A stretch of DNA of 64,000 nt. Source: Gemmatimonadales bacterium. GTDB taxonomy: Bacteria; Gemmatimonadota; Gemmatimonadetes; Longimicrobiales; Gaopeijiaceae. Of the stretch, positions 8,406 through 20,566 are shown one piece after another; positions within the stretch are counted from its first letter, which is position 1, and the number at the start of each line of letters is the position of its first letter. The notes under the pieces are model-generated. The model did not search any database. It was not told the DNA's origin and worked only from the letters and a program-made list of their open reading frames with translations. A program made the position numbers and the translations under genes. Where the stretch lies: positions 19,219 to 83,218 of the forward strand of contig REED01000192.1 of assembly GCA_007695225.1 (NCBI GenBank). Direction: 5' to 3'.

Positions 8406-10463
8406 ATGAGCGTATCCGACTCCGCCCCTCTCTCTGAATCCTCCTCCACCCTCCCCACCGAGGGCCGGCGCCGCGTCCAGGTCGACGCGGTGGCGCCGGA
8501 GGTGGATGGTGGACGATTTCCCGTGCGCCGGGAGGTGGGGGAGCGCCTCGTGGTGGAGGCTTCGGTCTTCGCCGACGGTCACGACCGAGTCGCCGCGGTG
8601 CTCCTTCATCGACCCACCGGCCATCGGAGCTGGACCGAGACCCTCATGGAACCCCTGGGGAATGACCGGTGGCGTGCCGACTTCTCCCTGGACGGGCTGG
8701 GTCGGATGGAGTATACCGTGCTCGGGTGGGTGGATGCCTTCCGGACCTGGGCCGCGGATCTGGCCCAGTGGATCGGGGCAGGGGTGGATGTCTCCCTCCA
8801 GCTCGAAGAGGGGGCCCGCCTGGTGGAGGCTGCGGTCGACCGCGCGGAAGGCGACGATGCGGCGCAGCTCGAAGGGTGGGTCGAGCGGTTGCGGGCCTGG
8901 TCGACCGAACCCGGGCTCGCTGACGATCCCTCCCCCCTCGCCACGGACGCCGGACCCCTGTCGGGGACCCTGCCTTCCCTCATGGCCCGGTACCCGGATC
9001 GGAGTCTGTCCAGCCGGTATGATCGGATCCTGGAGGTGGCAGTGGACCGGGAGCGGGCACGGTTCAGCGCCTGGTACGAGTTCTTTCCCCGCTCCACGGC
9101 GGGAGAGGCCGGTGGGCACGGGACCTTCCGCGATGCTCAGCGCATGCTTCCGTACATCAGGGAGATGGGTTTTGACGTGGTGTACCTTCCCCCCATCCAC
9201 CCTGTGGGGCGAGTCCGGCGGAAGGGGCCCAACAACCGGGTCGATTCCGCCCCCGGTGACCCTGGGAGCCCCTGGGCCATCGGCGCAGCGGAAGGAGGCC
9301 ACACCGCGATCCATCCTGAACTGGGCAGCCTCCGGGACTTCCTCGAATTTCGGGAGGAGGCGGAAACGCAGGGGCTCGAGGTAGCGCTGGACGTTGCGTT
9401 CCAGTGTGCGCCCGACCACCCCTGGGTGAAGGCACATCCCGAGTGGTTCCGGCACCGTCCCGACGGGTCCATCCGCCATGCCGAGAATCCGCCGAAGAAG
9501 TACGAGGACATCTTCCCCCTGGACTTCGAGTCCGAGGACTGGCCGGGTCTCTGGAAGGCGCTTCACGGGGTCTTCACCTTCTGGATGGACCAGGGGGTCC
9601 GGATCTTCCGGGTCGACAATCCCCACACCAAGGCACTTCCCTTCTGGGAGTGGGTCATCGAAGAACTCAAGGAGAAGGACCCGGGCGTCATCCTCCTTTC
9701 CGAGGCCTTCACCCGTCCCGCCATGATGTATCGGCTGGCGAAGCTGGGGTTCACCCAGTCCTATACCTATTTCGCCTGGCGGAACACCCGGCGGGAACTC
9801 GTGGAGTACATGGAGGAGCTGACGACCACCGAGGTGCGCGAGTACTTCCGGCCCAACTTCTGGCCCAACACCCCGGACATCCTGACCGAGGCCCTCCAGG
9901 TCGGGGGCCGGCCGGCGTTCATGGCACGACTGGTATTGGCCGCGACCCTCTCCTCGAACTACGGGATCTACGGTCCCGCCTTCGAACTCATGGAGCACCG
10001 TCCCCGGGAGCCTGGGAGCGAGGAGTATCTGGATTCGGAGAAGTACCAGTTCCGGCAGTGGGAGCTGGACCGGGCCGACAGCCTCCACCCCTTCATCGCC
10101 CGGGTGAACCGGATCCGCCGGGAGAATCCGGCGCTGCAGCGGAATGACACGCTCCACTTCCACCCGTTGGACAACGAAAAGCTCCTGGCCTGGAGCAAGC
10201 AGGACCGGGAGGGAGAGAACCGGATGGTCATGGTGGTGAACCTGGATCCCCATCACACCCAGAGCGGGTGGCTGGAGTTGGATCACCTCGTTCTGGGAAT
10301 GGACCCCGAGGAGTCCTACCAGGTCCACGACCTCCTGGCCGGTGGGCGATACCTGTGGGAGCCGGGCCGGAACTTCGTGCAATTGGACCCCCGCATCTCG
10401 CCCGCCCACATCTTCCGGGTCACCAGGCGCCTCCGGACCGAGGGGGACTTTGAGTACTACTGA
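8406..10463 (+). CDS. glgE: alpha-1,4-glucan:maltose-1-phosphate maltosyltransferase
   Basis: Extends alpha-1,4-glucan with maltosyl units from maltose 1-phosphate, the last chain-building step of the GlgE pathway. 685 residues, typical of the family. An N-terminal beta-sandwich and helical insert is followed by a GH13_3 barrel. FRVDNPHTK supplies the nucleophile D404 and LLSEAFTRP the general acid E433; the 29-residue gap equals that of mycobacterial GlgE (D418/E447). AWRNTRRELVEY and FRPNFWPNTPDIL are further GlgE hallmarks. The frame is open back to 8160, but residues before 8406 are low-complexity proline/glycine sequence with no family similarity. The tres-mak gene that makes its substrate begins 59 bp downstream. 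Confidence 0.92.
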   Translation: MSVSDSAPLSESSSTLPTEGRRRVQVDAVAPEVDGGRFPVRREVGERLVVEASVFADGHDRVAAVLLHRPTGHRSWTETLMEPLGNDRWRADFSLDGLGRMEYTVLGWVDAFRTWAADLAQWIGAGVDVSLQLEEGARLVEAAVDRAEGDDAAQLEGWVERLRAWSTEPGLADDPSPLATDAGPLSGTLPSLMARYPDRSLSSRYDRILEVAVDRERARFSAWYEFFPRSTAGEAGGHGTFRDAQRMLPYIREMGFDVVYLPPIHPVGRVRRKGPNNRVDSAPGDPGSPWAIGAAEGGHTAIHPELGSLRDFLEFREEAETQGLEVALDVAFQCAPDHPWVKAHPEWFRHRPDGSIRHAENPPKKYEDIFPLDFESEDWPGLWKALHGVFTFWMDQGVRIFRVDNPHTKALPFWEWVIEELKEKDPGVILLSEAFTRPAMMYRLAKLGFTQSYTYFAWRNTRRELVEYMEELTTTEVREYFRPNFWPNTPDILTEALQVGGRPAFMARLVLAATLSSNYGIYGPAFELMEHRPREPGSEEYLDSEKYQFRQWELDRADSLHPFIARVNRIRRENPALQRNDTLHFHPLDNEKLLAWSKQDREGENRMVMVVNLDPHHTQSGWLELDHLVLGMDPEESYQVHDLLAGGRYLWEPGRNFVQLDPRISPAHIFRVTRRLRTEGDFEYY

Positions 10464-10521
10464 CCCGCCACATTCGAATCATTCCCCCTGACACCCCTCC
10501 GATTTCTCCGCGAGCGATTCC

Positions 10522-13500
10522 ATGAACCCCATCGACGCAGGCGAGCCTATCCTCCGGGAAGACCCACTCTGGTACAAGGACGCCGTCATCTACGAACTGC
10601 ACGTGCGCTCCTTCTTCGACGCCAATGGGGACGGGGTCGGAGACTTCCAGGGGCTCACCCGGAAGCTGGGGTACCTGGAGGACCTGGGGGTCACCGCGAT
10701 CTGGCTCCTCCCCTTCTACCCGTCTCCCCTCCGCGACGATGGCTACGACATCGCCGATTACCGAAGTGTGAACCCGGACTACGGCACCCTGGACGACTTT
10801 CGCGTCTTCCTGGAAGAGGCCCATCGCCGGGGCCTCCGGGTCATCACCGAACTGGTGATCAACCACACATCGGACCAGCACCCCTGGTTCCAGCGTGCGC
10901 GGCGGGCACCCCGGGGGAGCCCGGAACGGGAGTTCTACGTCTGGAGCGACGATCCCCGGAAGTACTCCGAGGCTCGGATCATCTTCCAGGATTTCGAGCC
11001 CTCCAACTGGACCTGGGACCCCCAGGCCGAGGCCTATTACTGGCACCGTTTCTTCCACCACCAGCCGGATCTCAACTTCGACAACCCGGTGGTGCAGGAG
11101 GAACTCCTGAGAATCCTCGACTTCTGGCTCGAGATGGGGGTGGACGGCCTGCGTCTGGACGCCATCCCCTACCTCTACCAGCGGGAGGGGACCAACTGCG
11201 AGAACCTCCCCGAGACCCATGCCTTCCTGAAGCGCCTCCGGGCCCACGTGGACCGGAAGCACCCCGGACGCATGCTCCTGGCCGAGGCGAACCAGTGGCC
11301 GGAAGACGCCGCCGCCTACTTCGGGGACGGGGACGAATGCCACATGAACTTCCACTTTCCCCTGATGCCTCGGCTCTTCATGTCGGTGCGCATGGAGGAC
11401 CGCTTCCCCATTCAGGACATCCTGGACCAGACCCCCACCATCCCGGAGAACTGCCAGTGGGGGCTCTTCCTGAGGAACCACGACGAACTCACCCTGGAGA
11501 TGGTGACGGACGAGGAACGGGACTTCATGTACCGGATGTACGCCGAGGACCACACGGCCCGGATCAACCTGGGCATCCGGCGGCGCCTGGCCCCCCTCCT
11601 GAGCAACAGCCGACGGAACATCGAGCTTTTGAACTCCCTGCTCCTCTCCCTTCCGGGCACACCCATCCTCTACTACGGAGACGAGATCGGGATGGGGGAC
11701 AACATCTACCTGGGAGATCGGCACGGGGTGCGCACTCCCATGCAGTGGGCGGGGGATCGGAACGCCGGATTCTCCGCCGCAAATCCCCAGAAGCTCTTCC
11801 TCCCGGTGATCATCGATCCCGAGCACCACTATGAGGCGGTCAATGTGGAGGCGCAGCAGCGAAACCCCAGCTCGCTCCTCTGGTGGATGCGTCGTCTCAT
11901 CGCCCTCCGGAGACGTCACCCGGCCTTTGGCCGGGGAACCCTGGAGTGGGTCCCGCACGACAACCACAGGGTCCTGGCCTTCCTGCGCCGGTATGACGGG
12001 GACACGATCCTCGTGGTGGCGAACCTGTCCCGCTTCGCCCAGCCCGTCTCCCTTCGTCTGCCCGAGCACGAGGACGTCGTGCCCATGGAGCTCTTCGGGC
12101 ACACGGCCTTTCCCGCCATCGGCGAGGGTCCGTACCCCCTCACCCTGGCGGCCCACGAGTTCCTCTGGTTCTCCCTCCAGGAGGAAGAGACCGAGGAGCG
12201 GGCGCGGGAGGGGGAGGGAGTCCGGTCCGAGAGGGCGCTTCCCCTGGTCCGTTCGGAGGGGAGCTGGACGGAGGTCCTGGAGGGGGGAGGCCAGAAGCGG
12301 ATCGTCGGGACGATGGTGGAGTTCGTCCGGTCGCAGCGGTGGTTCGCCCGGAAGGGGAACGTCATCCGGAGCGGATCCGTGACCCAGGTCATCCCCCTGG
12401 GGGGGCGCCAGGAAAGCGGAGTCCTGGTCCTTCTCGAGTTGGAGTACGTGGGCGCCGAGTCGGAGACCTATCTCGTCCCCCTGGCCTACGCCACCGGGGA
12501 AGCCGCCCGGAGCGTGGTCCAGGACCGGCCGGGTGCGGTGGCCTGGCGGGCGGTGGTGGGAGAAGAGGAAGGGGTCGTCCACGACGGGGCCCTGAGTCCC
12601 GCCCTCTGCCGACGGCTGCTGGAGTTGGTGGCCCGTGGTGAGAAGGTCGGAGGTGGTGCACTGGAACTCGGGGGGGTTCCCTACCTGGATGCCGAGATCC
12701 TCCTGGAGGAAGAAGAGCAAGGGATCCCTCCTCTTCTGGGCAGTGGGGATCAGAGCAACACCTCGTTGATCTACGGCGACCGCTGGATCCTGAAGCTGTA
12801 CCGCCGGGTCCAGCGGGGTCCGAATCCCGATGTGGAAGTGGGGCGCTTCCTCCGGGACGTGGAGTTCGACGGCACCCCGGAATTGGTGGGTGCCCTGGAG
12901 CTCCGGGACGAGGGACGTCCCTTCGCGGCGGCCGGTGTTCTCCACCGGTTTGCCCCCAACCGAGGGGACGCCTGGACCTTCGCCCTCGATGCCCTCGGCC
13001 GCTACTTCGAGGCCGGACTGGCGGGGGAGGAGAGTCCCGAGGCGCTACCCCTCCCTGGGGACATGCTCACCCGGGCTCGGGCGCGCCTGGAGGGGGAGGA
13101 GGTTCCACAGGCGGTCCATGAACTCCTGGGTTCCTTCCTGGAATCCAGCAGGAGGCTGGGCCACGTTACCGGAAAGCTCCACGAGGCCCTCGCCTCCCGG
13201 TCCGACCCGGAGGCCTTCCGGCCCGAGCCATTCTCCACCCTCTACCAGCGGTCCCTCTATCAGTCCATCCGCAGCCTTCTGGGGACGACCCTCCGGGTCC
13301 TGGAGGACCACTCCGGTCGGCTGGGCGAGGAGGAGCGGGGGACGGCGCGCCGGATCACGCGGGCGGCGCCCCGCATCCTGCGCCGGTTCGAGGCCCTTCT
13401 GGAGAGCCGCTTCGACGGATGGCGGATCCGCGTACATGGAGACCTGCATCTGGGCCAGATCCTGAACGCCGACCCGGGCTTCCAGATCATCGACTTCGAG

Positions 13501-13908
13501 GGGGAGCCCGATCGCTCCCTCGGGGAGCGGCGACTGAAGCGGTCCCCCCTCCGGGATGTGGCGGGGATGCTCCGCTCCTTCGACTACGCCACCCGCACTG
13601 CGCTCCGGGGGCTCCCGGAGAAAGGGCTGGTCCTTACCCCCGGGGACCCCAGGGCCGTGGCGTTGGCCCGGGTCGGATCCCAGTGGGCCGGAGTGGAATT
13701 CCTGGCGGGCTACCTGGAGTCGCCCCGGGTTCGGGAACTCCTCCCGGGGGATCCTGCGGCGCTCCGTCACCTCCTGGATCTCTTCGTCCTCGAGAAGGCG
13801 CTCTATGAGCTCCGGTACGAGATCGGCAACCGGCCGGGGTGGGCGGGGATCCCCCTGGAGGGCATCGCCGCACTGATCCGGGACGGAGTGGAGGGGGCAT
13901 GGGGATGA
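10522..13908 (+). CDS. treS: trehalose synthase-maltokinase fusion
   Basis: Interconverts trehalose and maltose (TreS), then phosphorylates maltose with ATP to maltose 1-phosphate (Mak/Pep2), feeding GlgE. Residues about 15-560 are the GH13_16 TreS domain: [19 protein letters not shown], nucleophile D213 in [11 protein letters not shown], acid E255 in [10 protein letters not shown], and D321 in [10 protein letters not shown]. Residues about 590-1128 are the maltokinase: [20 protein letters not shown] near the ATP-binding lobe, [10 protein letters not shown] (catalytic D974) and IIDFEGEP (metal-binding D991). TreS-Mak fusions are a known arrangement in GlgE-pathway bacteria. The stop overlaps the next gene as ATGA at 13905-13908. 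Confidence 0.92.
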   Translation: MNPIDAGEPILREDPLWYKDAVIYELHVRSFFDANGDGVGDFQGLTRKLGYLEDLGVTAIWLLPFYPSPLRDDGYDIADYRSVNPDYGTLDDFRVFLEEAHRRGLRVITELVINHTSDQHPWFQRARRAPRGSPEREFYVWSDDPRKYSEARIIFQDFEPSNWTWDPQAEAYYWHRFFHHQPDLNFDNPVVQEELLRILDFWLEMGVDGLRLDAIPYLYQREGTNCENLPETHAFLKRLRAHVDRKHPGRMLLAEANQWPEDAAAYFGDGDECHMNFHFPLMPRLFMSVRMEDRFPIQDILDQTPTIPENCQWGLFLRNHDELTLEMVTDEERDFMYRMYAEDHTARINLGIRRRLAPLLSNSRRNIELLNSLLLSLPGTPILYYGDEIGMGDNIYLGDRHGVRTPMQWAGDRNAGFSAANPQKLFLPVIIDPEHHYEAVNVEAQQRNPSSLLWWMRRLIALRRRHPAFGRGTLEWVPHDNHRVLAFLRRYDGDTILVVANLSRFAQPVSLRLPEHEDVVPMELFGHTAFPAIGEGPYPLTLAAHEFLWFSLQEEETEERAREGEGVRSERALPLVRSEGSWTEVLEGGGQKRIVGTMVEFVRSQRWFARKGNVIRSGSVTQVIPLGGRQESGVLVLLELEYVGAESETYLVPLAYATGEAARSVVQDRPGAVAWRAVVGEEEGVVHDGALSPALCRRLLELVARGEKVGGGALELGGVPYLDAEILLEEEEQGIPPLLGSGDQSNTSLIYGDRWILKLYRRVQRGPNPDVEVGRFLRDVEFDGTPELVGALELRDEGRPFAAAGVLHRFAPNRGDAWTFALDALGRYFEAGLAGEESPEALPLPGDMLTRARARLEGEEVPQAVHELLGSFLESSRRLGHVTGKLHEALASRSDPEAFRPEPFSTLYQRSLYQSIRSLLGTTLRVLEDHSGRLGEEERGTARRITRAAPRILRRFEALLESRFDGWRIRVHGDLHLGQILNADPGFQIIDFEGEPDRSLGERRLKRSPLRDVAGMLRSFDYATRTALRGLPEKGLVLTPGDPRAVALARVGSQWAGVEFLAGYLESPRVRELLPGDPAALRHLLDLFVLEKALYELRYEIGNRPGWAGIPLEGIAALIRDGVEGAWG

Positions 13909-16900
13909 CCTCCCTTCCGGAGGACGAACACGGGACGTCCAAGGTGTCCCTGGAGGCCGACGGGGGAGGGGCGCGCAACTCACTGGAGCGCCTGGCCCGC
14001 CTCTGGGGCGTGGAGTGCAGCCACCAGGACGGCTTCGAGCGCCACATCCGTCCCGCCTCCGAGGTCCTTCTGGCTCTGCTCAGCGAACTGGGCGCACCGG
14101 TCGCCCGCATGTCCGATGTTCCGGACGCCGTCCGGGAGCGGGAGGCGGAGCGGGCCGGGGAGCGGGTTCCCCCCGTGACCGTGGCCTGGTTGGGAGCCGG
14201 GGGGAGACTGCCTCGGCGTCCGGGCCTTCCCGCCGAAGGGACGGTGGAGCTTCGGGTGACCACCGAGGGGGGAGACCTCCTGGAGTCGGTCGCCCGAATC
14301 GGTCGGCGGGGGATCCCCCTCCCGGAGGGGCTTCCCCCAGGGTACCACCGGGTGCGGGTCACCGGCGCAGGCTGGTCCGATTCCACCCTCCTGATGGTGG
14401 CGCCGCCGCAGGTCTTCGGTGGGGAGGGGCCCGGGGGGGAACCGGTGCGGGAGTGGGGGAGCTTCCTTCCCCTGCACGCGCTCCGCACCGGGCGGGACTG
14501 GGGGACGGGAGACCTGACGGACCTGGAGGAGCTCCTGTCCTGGACGGCGGAGCGGGGGGGGCAGGTGGTGGGCACGCTCCCTCTCATGGCCGCCTACCTG
14601 GATCGGCCCCTGGAACCCAGCCCCTACGCTCCGGTGAGCCGGCTCTTCTGGAACGAGCTCTTCCTGGATCCGAGACGCCTCCCGGAGTGGCACCAGGCGT
14701 CGGAGCTGCGGCGCCACGCGGCTTCCCCAGAGATCCGGGAACGCGTTCGCCAGCTCCGGGAGGGGGGGGCCGTGGAGTACCGAAAGGCCTACCTCCTTCG
14801 CACGGAGTTCCTGGGGCCCCTGGCAGAGATCTGGCGCAAGGAGGGCGGCCTCGAGGATCCGGCATTCCAGTCCTTCCTCCGGAGGAATCCCGAGGCTCTG
14901 CGCTACGCCGCCTTCCGGGCCACCGTGGACGCACGGGGGGAGACGTGGGGGCGTTGGCCCTCCCACTGGCGGGCGTCGGGAATCCCGGATGGGGCGTATC
15001 GCCGGAGCGACTGCTGCCGCCATCTCTACGCCCAGTTCCGTTTCGAGGAGCAGTTGGACGCGGTGGTGGCCCGGGGTGCGGCGGGGCTCTACCTCGACCT
15101 TCCCCTGGGGGCCCACCCCGAGGGGTTCGATGTCTGGGCCCATCCCCGTCTCTTCGCAGGCGGCGCCTCCTTGGGCGCCCCCCCGGACGCCTTCTATGAA
15201 GACGGCCAGGACTGGGGACTTCCACCGGTCCGTCCCGCGGAGGCCCAGGCCCAGGGCCACCTCCACTTCCGACGAGTGCTGGGGAAGCTCCTTGCCCGGG
15301 CCCGATATCTTCGCATCGACCACGTCATGGGGCTCCACCGACTCTACTGGGTCCCAACGGGACGGACGGCGGCGGAGGGGGCCTATGTGCGGTATCCGAC
15401 GGACGAGCTCTACGCGATCCTTGCCCTGGAGTCCCACCGACATGAGACCGTCCTGGTGGGTGAGGACCTGGGGACGGTTCCCCGGGAGGTCCGCCGGGAG
15501 ATGGATCGGCGGAAGCTCAGGAGGATGTATGTGGTGCCCTTTGAGCTCCGGCCCGAAGAGGAAGGGGGCGGTCTGGCGCCGGTGCCTTCCGGGTCGGTGG
15601 CGGCTCTCAACACCCACGACATGCCCCCCTTTGCGGCGGAGTGGAAGCGGGAAGACTTCCCCTGCCGGCTCCGGAGGGCACTGGGGGAGCCGCTGCCGGG
15701 CGAGGCGCTCCCCCCGGGGAGTGGATCGGGGCCCCTGGAGGTGCTGGAGAGGGCGTTGACATGGCTGGGCCGGAGTCCGGCGGGGCTGGTCCTGGTGAAC
15801 CTGGAGGATCTCTGGTTGGAGGAGGCCCCGCAGAACGTCCCGGGAACGCCGGGGATGGAGAACTGGCGGCGGAAGGCGAAGCTCCCCCTGGATTCCTTCC
15901 CCCGCCATGGGGCGGTGACAGGGATCCTGGAGAGCCTCCGGAGGGCCCGCGTCCTGTCCTGCGCCTCTCCAGCTCCAGCCACGGGAGAGGAGACGGGAGG
16001 TTCGGGGGGAGATGCGACGGAACGTTCGACGAGAAGTTCGACGGAGAACAGGGAGATGAGGATGGCGAAGGAAACCGGAACGGGAGCACCGGCAGAGGCG
16101 GAGGCGGGAGATGGGCCGGGGGTGCCGTCGCTCCTGAGCGATGACGACCTGCACCTCTTCAACGAGGGGACCCACAACCGACTGTATCGGAAGCTGGGGG
16201 CCCACCTCTCCCGGGATCCGGAACGGCCGGGGACCCACTTCGCCGTGTGGGCCCCCTCGGCGGAACGCGTCTCGGTGGTGGGCGACTTCAACGGGTGGGA
16301 TGGGGAGGCGAGCCCCCTCGTTCACCGGGGAAGCTCCGGCATCTGGGAGGGATTTGAGCCCGGGGTGGAGAAGGGGGCCCACTACAAATACGACATCCGG
16401 TCCCGATACGGCGGCTACCGGGTGCTCAAGGCGGACCCCTTCGGCTTCCGACACGAGGTGCCGCCGGGTACGGCATCGGTGGTCTGGGACCTGGACTACG
16501 CTTGGGGCGATGGGGAATGGATGGAGAGCCGCCGGGAGCGGAACGCCTCCGACGCGCCCCTTTCCATCTACGAGGTCCACCTGGGATCCTGGCGGCGGGA
16601 TCCCGACGACCGGGGGCGCCTCCTGGGATATCGGGAGGTGGCCTCCCGGTTGGCCGCCTACGTCCGGGAGATGGGCTTCACCCACGTGCAGTTCATGCCC
16701 CTCACGGAGCATCCCTTCTACGGATCGTGGGGCTACCAGACCACCGGGTACTTCGCTCCCTCCAGCCGGTACGGCTCACCCCAGGACTTCATGTACCTGG
16801 TGGACCATCTCCACCAGGAGGGGATCGGGGTCTTCCTCGACTGGGTTCCATCCCACTTCCCCTCGGACGAGCACGGCCTCGCCTATTTTGACGGGACCCA

Positions 16901-18026
16901 CCTCTTCGAGCACGCCGACCCCCGCCAGGGGTTCCACCCGGATTGGGAGAGTCTGATCTTCAACTATGGGCGGGCGGAGGTCCGTGCCTTTCTCCTGAGC
17001 AGCGCCCTCTTCTGGCTGGAGCATTTCCACGTGGACGGGCTCCGCGTTGATGCCGTCGCTTCCATGCTCTACCTCGACTATTCCCGCAAGGAGGGCGAGT
17101 GGATCCCCAATCGCCATGGGGGTCGGGAGAACCTGGAGGCCATCGATTTCCTGCGCAGGCTCAACGAGGACGTCTACGGCAGCCATCCCGACGTGCAGAC
17201 CATGGCGGAGGAGTCCACCGCCTGGCCCATGGTTTCCCGTCCCACCTACCTGGGAGGGCTGGGGTTCGGGATGAAGTGGGACATGGGGTGGATGCACGAC
17301 ACCCTCCTCTACCTCTCCAGGGACCCGGTCCACCGCCGCCATCACCACGACGAGATCACCTTCCGGGCCCTCTACGCCTTCAACGAGAACTTCGTACTTC
17401 CCCTTTCCCACGACGAAGTGGTCCACGGAAAGGGATCCCTGCTGAATCGGATGCCTGGCGACGCCTGGCAGAAACGGGCGAACCTCCGCACCCTCCTGGC
17501 CTACCAGTTCCTCCAGTCGGGGAAGAAGCTTCTCTTCATGGGAGGGGAATTCGGACAGTGGCGGGAGTGGGGTCACGACGGAGAGTTGGAGTGGGACCTC
17601 CTGGCCCAGCCGGAACACCTCGGCATCCAACGCCTGGTGAGGGACCTGAATCATCTCTATGTCGAGACGGGGGTTCTCCACCGGTGGGACTTCCAATCCG
17701 AGGGGTTCGAGTGGGTCGATGCCCATGACCACGAGCACAGCGTGCTGGCCTTCCTCCGGAGGGAGCCCGAGGGCCACGGAGAACCGCCCCTGCTCGCGGT
17801 TTTCAACTTCACGCCCATCCCCTGGGAGAACCACCGGGTGGGGGTTCCCCTGGAAGGACATTGGAGGGAGGTCCTGAACACCGACAGCCAGGAGTATGGG
17901 GGGAGCGGTCGGGGGAACCTGGGGGGGATCTCTTCCGACCCGGTGCCGGCCCACGGGCGGTTCCACTCCCTGACCCTCTCCCTCCCGCCGCTGGCGGCGG
18001 TGGTCTTCGAAGGACCCGCTTCTTGA
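13905..18026 (+). CDS. malQ-glgB: 4-alpha-glucanotransferase / 1,4-alpha-glucan branching enzyme fusion (MalQ-GlgB)
   Basis: 1373 residues with two complete enzymes. Residues about 20-690 are GH77 MalQ, which transfers alpha-1,4-glucan segments; nucleophile D472 lies in [16 protein letters not shown], acid E520 in VGEDLGTVP, and NTHDMPPF follows. A low-complexity linker (about 695-745) precedes a GH13_9 branching enzyme: CBM48 ([20 protein letters not shown]), nucleophile D1049 in [10 protein letters not shown], and acid E1102 in MAEEST. The 53-residue gap matches E. coli GlgB D405/E458. I chose ATG 13905 because it overlaps the treS stop and has GGAGGGGG just upstream; 13899 is possible. Inside the linker, ATG 16062 is in frame with GGGAG at 16051-16055 and could also produce free GlgB. 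Confidence 0.9.
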   Translation: MTSLPEDEHGTSKVSLEADGGGARNSLERLARLWGVECSHQDGFERHIRPASEVLLALLSELGAPVARMSDVPDAVREREAERAGERVPPVTVAWLGAGGRLPRRPGLPAEGTVELRVTTEGGDLLESVARIGRRGIPLPEGLPPGYHRVRVTGAGWSDSTLLMVAPPQVFGGEGPGGEPVREWGSFLPLHALRTGRDWGTGDLTDLEELLSWTAERGGQVVGTLPLMAAYLDRPLEPSPYAPVSRLFWNELFLDPRRLPEWHQASELRRHAASPEIRERVRQLREGGAVEYRKAYLLRTEFLGPLAEIWRKEGGLEDPAFQSFLRRNPEALRYAAFRATVDARGETWGRWPSHWRASGIPDGAYRRSDCCRHLYAQFRFEEQLDAVVARGAAGLYLDLPLGAHPEGFDVWAHPRLFAGGASLGAPPDAFYEDGQDWGLPPVRPAEAQAQGHLHFRRVLGKLLARARYLRIDHVMGLHRLYWVPTGRTAAEGAYVRYPTDELYAILALESHRHETVLVGEDLGTVPREVRREMDRRKLRRMYVVPFELRPEEEGGGLAPVPSGSVAALNTHDMPPFAAEWKREDFPCRLRRALGEPLPGEALPPGSGSGPLEVLERALTWLGRSPAGLVLVNLEDLWLEEAPQNVPGTPGMENWRRKAKLPLDSFPRHGAVTGILESLRRARVLSCASPAPATGEETGGSGGDATERSTRSSTENREMRMAKETGTGAPAEAEAGDGPGVPSLLSDDDLHLFNEGTHNRLYRKLGAHLSRDPERPGTHFAVWAPSAERVSVVGDFNGWDGEASPLVHRGSSGIWEGFEPGVEKGAHYKYDIRSRYGGYRVLKADPFGFRHEVPPGTASVVWDLDYAWGDGEWMESRRERNASDAPLSIYEVHLGSWRRDPDDRGRLLGYREVASRLAAYVREMGFTHVQFMPLTEHPFYGSWGYQTTGYFAPSSRYGSPQDFMYLVDHLHQEGIGVFLDWVPSHFPSDEHGLAYFDGTHLFEHADPRQGFHPDWESLIFNYGRAEVRAFLLSSALFWLEHFHVDGLRVDAVASMLYLDYSRKEGEWIPNRHGGRENLEAIDFLRRLNEDVYGSHPDVQTMAEESTAWPMVSRPTYLGGLGFGMKWDMGWMHDTLLYLSRDPVHRRHHHDEITFRALYAFNENFVLPLSHDEVVHGKGSLLNRMPGDAWQKRANLRTLLAYQFLQSGKKLLFMGGEFGQWREWGHDGELEWDLLAQPEHLGIQRLVRDLNHLYVETGVLHRWDFQSEGFEWVDAHDHEHSVLAFLRREPEGHGEPPLLAVFNFTPIPWENHRVGVPLEGHWREVLNTDSQEYGGSGRGNLGGISSDPVPAHGRFHSLTLSLPPLAAVVFEGPAS

Positions 18027-20530
18027 GGCGGTACGTCTGCATCCACGGGCACTTCTACCAGCCTCCCCGGGAGAATCCGTGGCTGGAGGAGGTGGAGCGC
18101 CAGGAGTCGGCCCGTCCCTTCCACGACTGGAACGAGCGGATCTGCAGGGAGGCATACGCCCCCAATGCATTCTCGCGGATCCTCGACGGCCAGGGCCGGA
18201 TCGTCCGGATCGTGAACAACTACGCCCGGATGAGCTTCAATTTCGGCCCGACCCTCCTTTCCTGGCTGGAGCGGAAGGCGCCGGAGACGTATGAGGCCAT
18301 CCTTCAGGCGGACCGGCAGAGCCGGGAGCGCTTCTCGGGACACGGATCGGCGCTGGCGCAGGCCTACAACCACATGATCCTTCCCCTGGCCTCGTCCCGG
18401 GACCGGCGGACGCAGATCGCATGGGGGATCCACGATTTCCGGCATCGGTTCGGTCGCCCTCCCGAGGGGATGTGGCTCCCTGAGACCGCGGTGGACCTGG
18501 AGAGCCTCGACCTCATGGCCGAGGCGGGGATCCGGTTCACCGTCCTCGCCCCCCGGCAGGCCTCCGCGGTCAGGAACTCCCCGGACGGGGTCTGGGAGGA
18601 CGTGACGGGGGAACGGGTCGATCCCAGCCAGGCCTACCGGGTGGCCCTTCCGTCGGGGCGGGAGATGGCGGTTTTCTTCTACGATGGAGCCCTCTCCCGG
18701 GCCATTGCCTTCGAGGAGCTACTGAGCAACGGCGGGGTCCTGGCCCGACGGCTCCTGGAGGCCGGGGGGGACGGGGCTGCTCCCGGGGCCGCTCTGGGAC
18801 CGGGGCTGACCCATGTCGCCACCGACGGGGAGACCTACGGCCACCACCACCGCCACGGAGAGATGGCACTCTCCTACGCACTGAAGGTCCTGGAGGAGAA
18901 TCCCGACACCCGGTTGACCAACTACGGCGAATTCCTGGAACGGCATCCACCCACCCGGGAGGCCCGGATCGTGGAGGGGAGTTCCTGGAGCTGCATCCAC
19001 GGGGTGGAGCGCTGGCGCTCCGACTGCGGGTGCAGCACCGGGGATCACGTGGATTGGCGCCAGGAATGGCGGGAGCCCCTACGGGAGGCGCTGGACTGGC
19101 TCCGAGACGAACTGGAACCCCACTTCGAGGAGGCGGCGGGCGCACTCCTGCGGGATCCGTGGGGGGCCCGGGATCGGTACGTGGAAGTGGTGCTGGATCG
19201 CACGCCGGAGAATGTGGACCGATTCCTGGACCAGGAGGGGCTGCGCCCCCTGACCCCGCCGGAGCGGATCCGGGTTCTGAAGCTGTTGGAGATCCAGCGG
19301 CACGCCATGCTCATGTATACAAGCTGCGGGTGGTTCTTCGACGACCTGGCCCGCATCGAGACCCTCCAGGTGCTCCGGTACGCCGCCCGGGCCCTCCACC
19401 TGTACCAGGTCCTGGCGGGGACCGGCATGGAAGCCGAGTTCATGGACCGCCTGTCCCGGGCCCGGAGCAGCGTACCGGGGTTCGGGACCGGCGCGGACCT
19501 CTACCGGACGCGGGTGGCGCCGGACCGGGTGGAGCTCGCCAAGGTGGCCGCCCATCACGCCGTGTCTTCCCTGTTCCTGGATGGGACAGCGGTTTCGGGG
19601 AGCCGGCACCGGGTGTATGCCTACGATGTGCGGGTGGAAGAGGCTCAGCCCGCCAGCTCCGGGGGGATCCGCCTCTCCATGGGCCGGATGGAGGTGAGCT
19701 CCACCATCACCCGGACCTCGGGGCGCTTCACCTTCGGGGTGCTCCACATGGGCGACCACCTCGTGGTGGGCGGTGTTCGGGGGTTCGAGGGGATGGAGGC
19801 CTATCAGGATCTCATCGGCAGGCTCCGGTCCCGCTTTGAAGAAGGGGATGCGCTCGAGATGATCCGGATCCTGGACCGGGAGTTCCGTGCCGCCTCCTAT
19901 TCGCTGTCCTCGCTCTTCCGCGATGAGCAGGAGCGGGTCGTGGATCGGATCCTCAAGGATTCCCTTGCCGGAGCCGAGGGGGTCCTGCACAACCTGTTCG
20001 AGAGCCGGCTCCCCCTCATGCGTTTCCTGGCGGGGCTCCAGGTGCCCCAGCCTCGCCCCTTCCGGGCCGTGGGTGAGTTCATCCTCGACCTCCGCCTCGA
20101 ACGGGCGCTTGCCGCCGAACCCCCGGAGATCTCCCGGGCGGAACAACTCTTCCGGGAGGCCGAACTCACCGGGCTGCGGATGGACCGGGAACGTCTGGGG
20201 TTCGAGGCCGCAGGGGCGCTGGAGCGTACCCTCCGCCACCTGGAGCAGGAGCCGGACAACCTCCGGCTCCTGACCACCGTGCGTCGATTGGTGGCCTTCA
20301 TCCGTTCGCTCCCCTTTGCCCTGGATCTCTGGGATGCCCAGAACACCTTCTTCCGCATCCTGGAGGGGGAGTTCCGTCGCCGGTTGGAGCTCGTGCGGGG
20401 GGGGGACCTCGAGCCGCTCCCCTGGATCCTGGAGTTCGGGGGCGTGGGACGGACCCTTGGCATCGCCGTCCCGGAGCCGCCGCTACCGGTGGTGGAGGCC
20501 GGAAGCGGATCCCCGGACCCCGAGAGATGA
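18023..20530 (+). CDS. GH57-family protein with DUF3536
   Basis: 835 residues. The N-terminal GH57 domain begins directly with [19 protein letters not shown]. It carries the nucleophile-type E154 in [10 protein letters not shown] and the acid-type D268 in [16 protein letters not shown], both family-level catalytic positions. The rest, through [19 protein letters not shown], is the DUF3536 region. GH57 enzymes act on alpha-glucans (amylase, branching, 4-alpha-glucanotransferase); the exact reaction of DUF3536 members is not known to me. No ATG fits; the start is TTG 18023, overlapping the malQ-glgB stop as TTGA, with AAGGA about eight bases upstream. Coupling to malQ-glgB argues for a role in glucan processing. 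Confidence 0.82.
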   Translation: MRRYVCIHGHFYQPPRENPWLEEVERQESARPFHDWNERICREAYAPNAFSRILDGQGRIVRIVNNYARMSFNFGPTLLSWLERKAPETYEAILQADRQSRERFSGHGSALAQAYNHMILPLASSRDRRTQIAWGIHDFRHRFGRPPEGMWLPETAVDLESLDLMAEAGIRFTVLAPRQASAVRNSPDGVWEDVTGERVDPSQAYRVALPSGREMAVFFYDGALSRAIAFEELLSNGGVLARRLLEAGGDGAAPGAALGPGLTHVATDGETYGHHHRHGEMALSYALKVLEENPDTRLTNYGEFLERHPPTREARIVEGSSWSCIHGVERWRSDCGCSTGDHVDWRQEWREPLREALDWLRDELEPHFEEAAGALLRDPWGARDRYVEVVLDRTPENVDRFLDQEGLRPLTPPERIRVLKLLEIQRHAMLMYTSCGWFFDDLARIETLQVLRYAARALHLYQVLAGTGMEAEFMDRLSRARSSVPGFGTGADLYRTRVAPDRVELAKVAAHHAVSSLFLDGTAVSGSRHRVYAYDVRVEEAQPASSGGIRLSMGRMEVSSTITRTSGRFTFGVLHMGDHLVVGGVRGFEGMEAYQDLIGRLRSRFEEGDALEMIRILDREFRAASYSLSSLFRDEQERVVDRILKDSLAGAEGVLHNLFESRLPLMRFLAGLQVPQPRPFRAVGEFILDLRLERALAAEPPEISRAEQLFREAELTGLRMDRERLGFEAAGALERTLRHLEQEPDNLRLLTTVRRLVAFIRSLPFALDLWDAQNTFFRILEGEFRRRLELVRGGDLEPLPWILEFGGVGRTLGIAVPEPPLPVVEAGSGSPDPER

Positions 20531-20566
20531 CCCGGTCCGTTCAGCGGTGACCGGGACGGCGGCCTT

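Noticed and set aside
6514..8409. Plus-strand frame opposite glgP
   Set aside because: Shadow; the minus strand carries all phosphorylase motifs including the PLP lysine.
8181..10409. Minus-strand frame of about 740 codons opposite glgE
   Set aside because: Shadow of glgE; no recognisable domain and atypical composition.
10420..12945. Long open frame (about 840 codons) on the minus strand opposite treS-mak
   Set aside because: High-GC codon bias leaves the opposite strand open. Its translation is proline/glycine/histidine-rich with no family motifs, while the plus strand encodes a full TreS-Mak.
13980..16712. Minus-strand frame of about 910 codons opposite malQ-glgB
   Set aside because: Same shadow effect; the plus strand has complete GH77 and GH13 catalytic sets.
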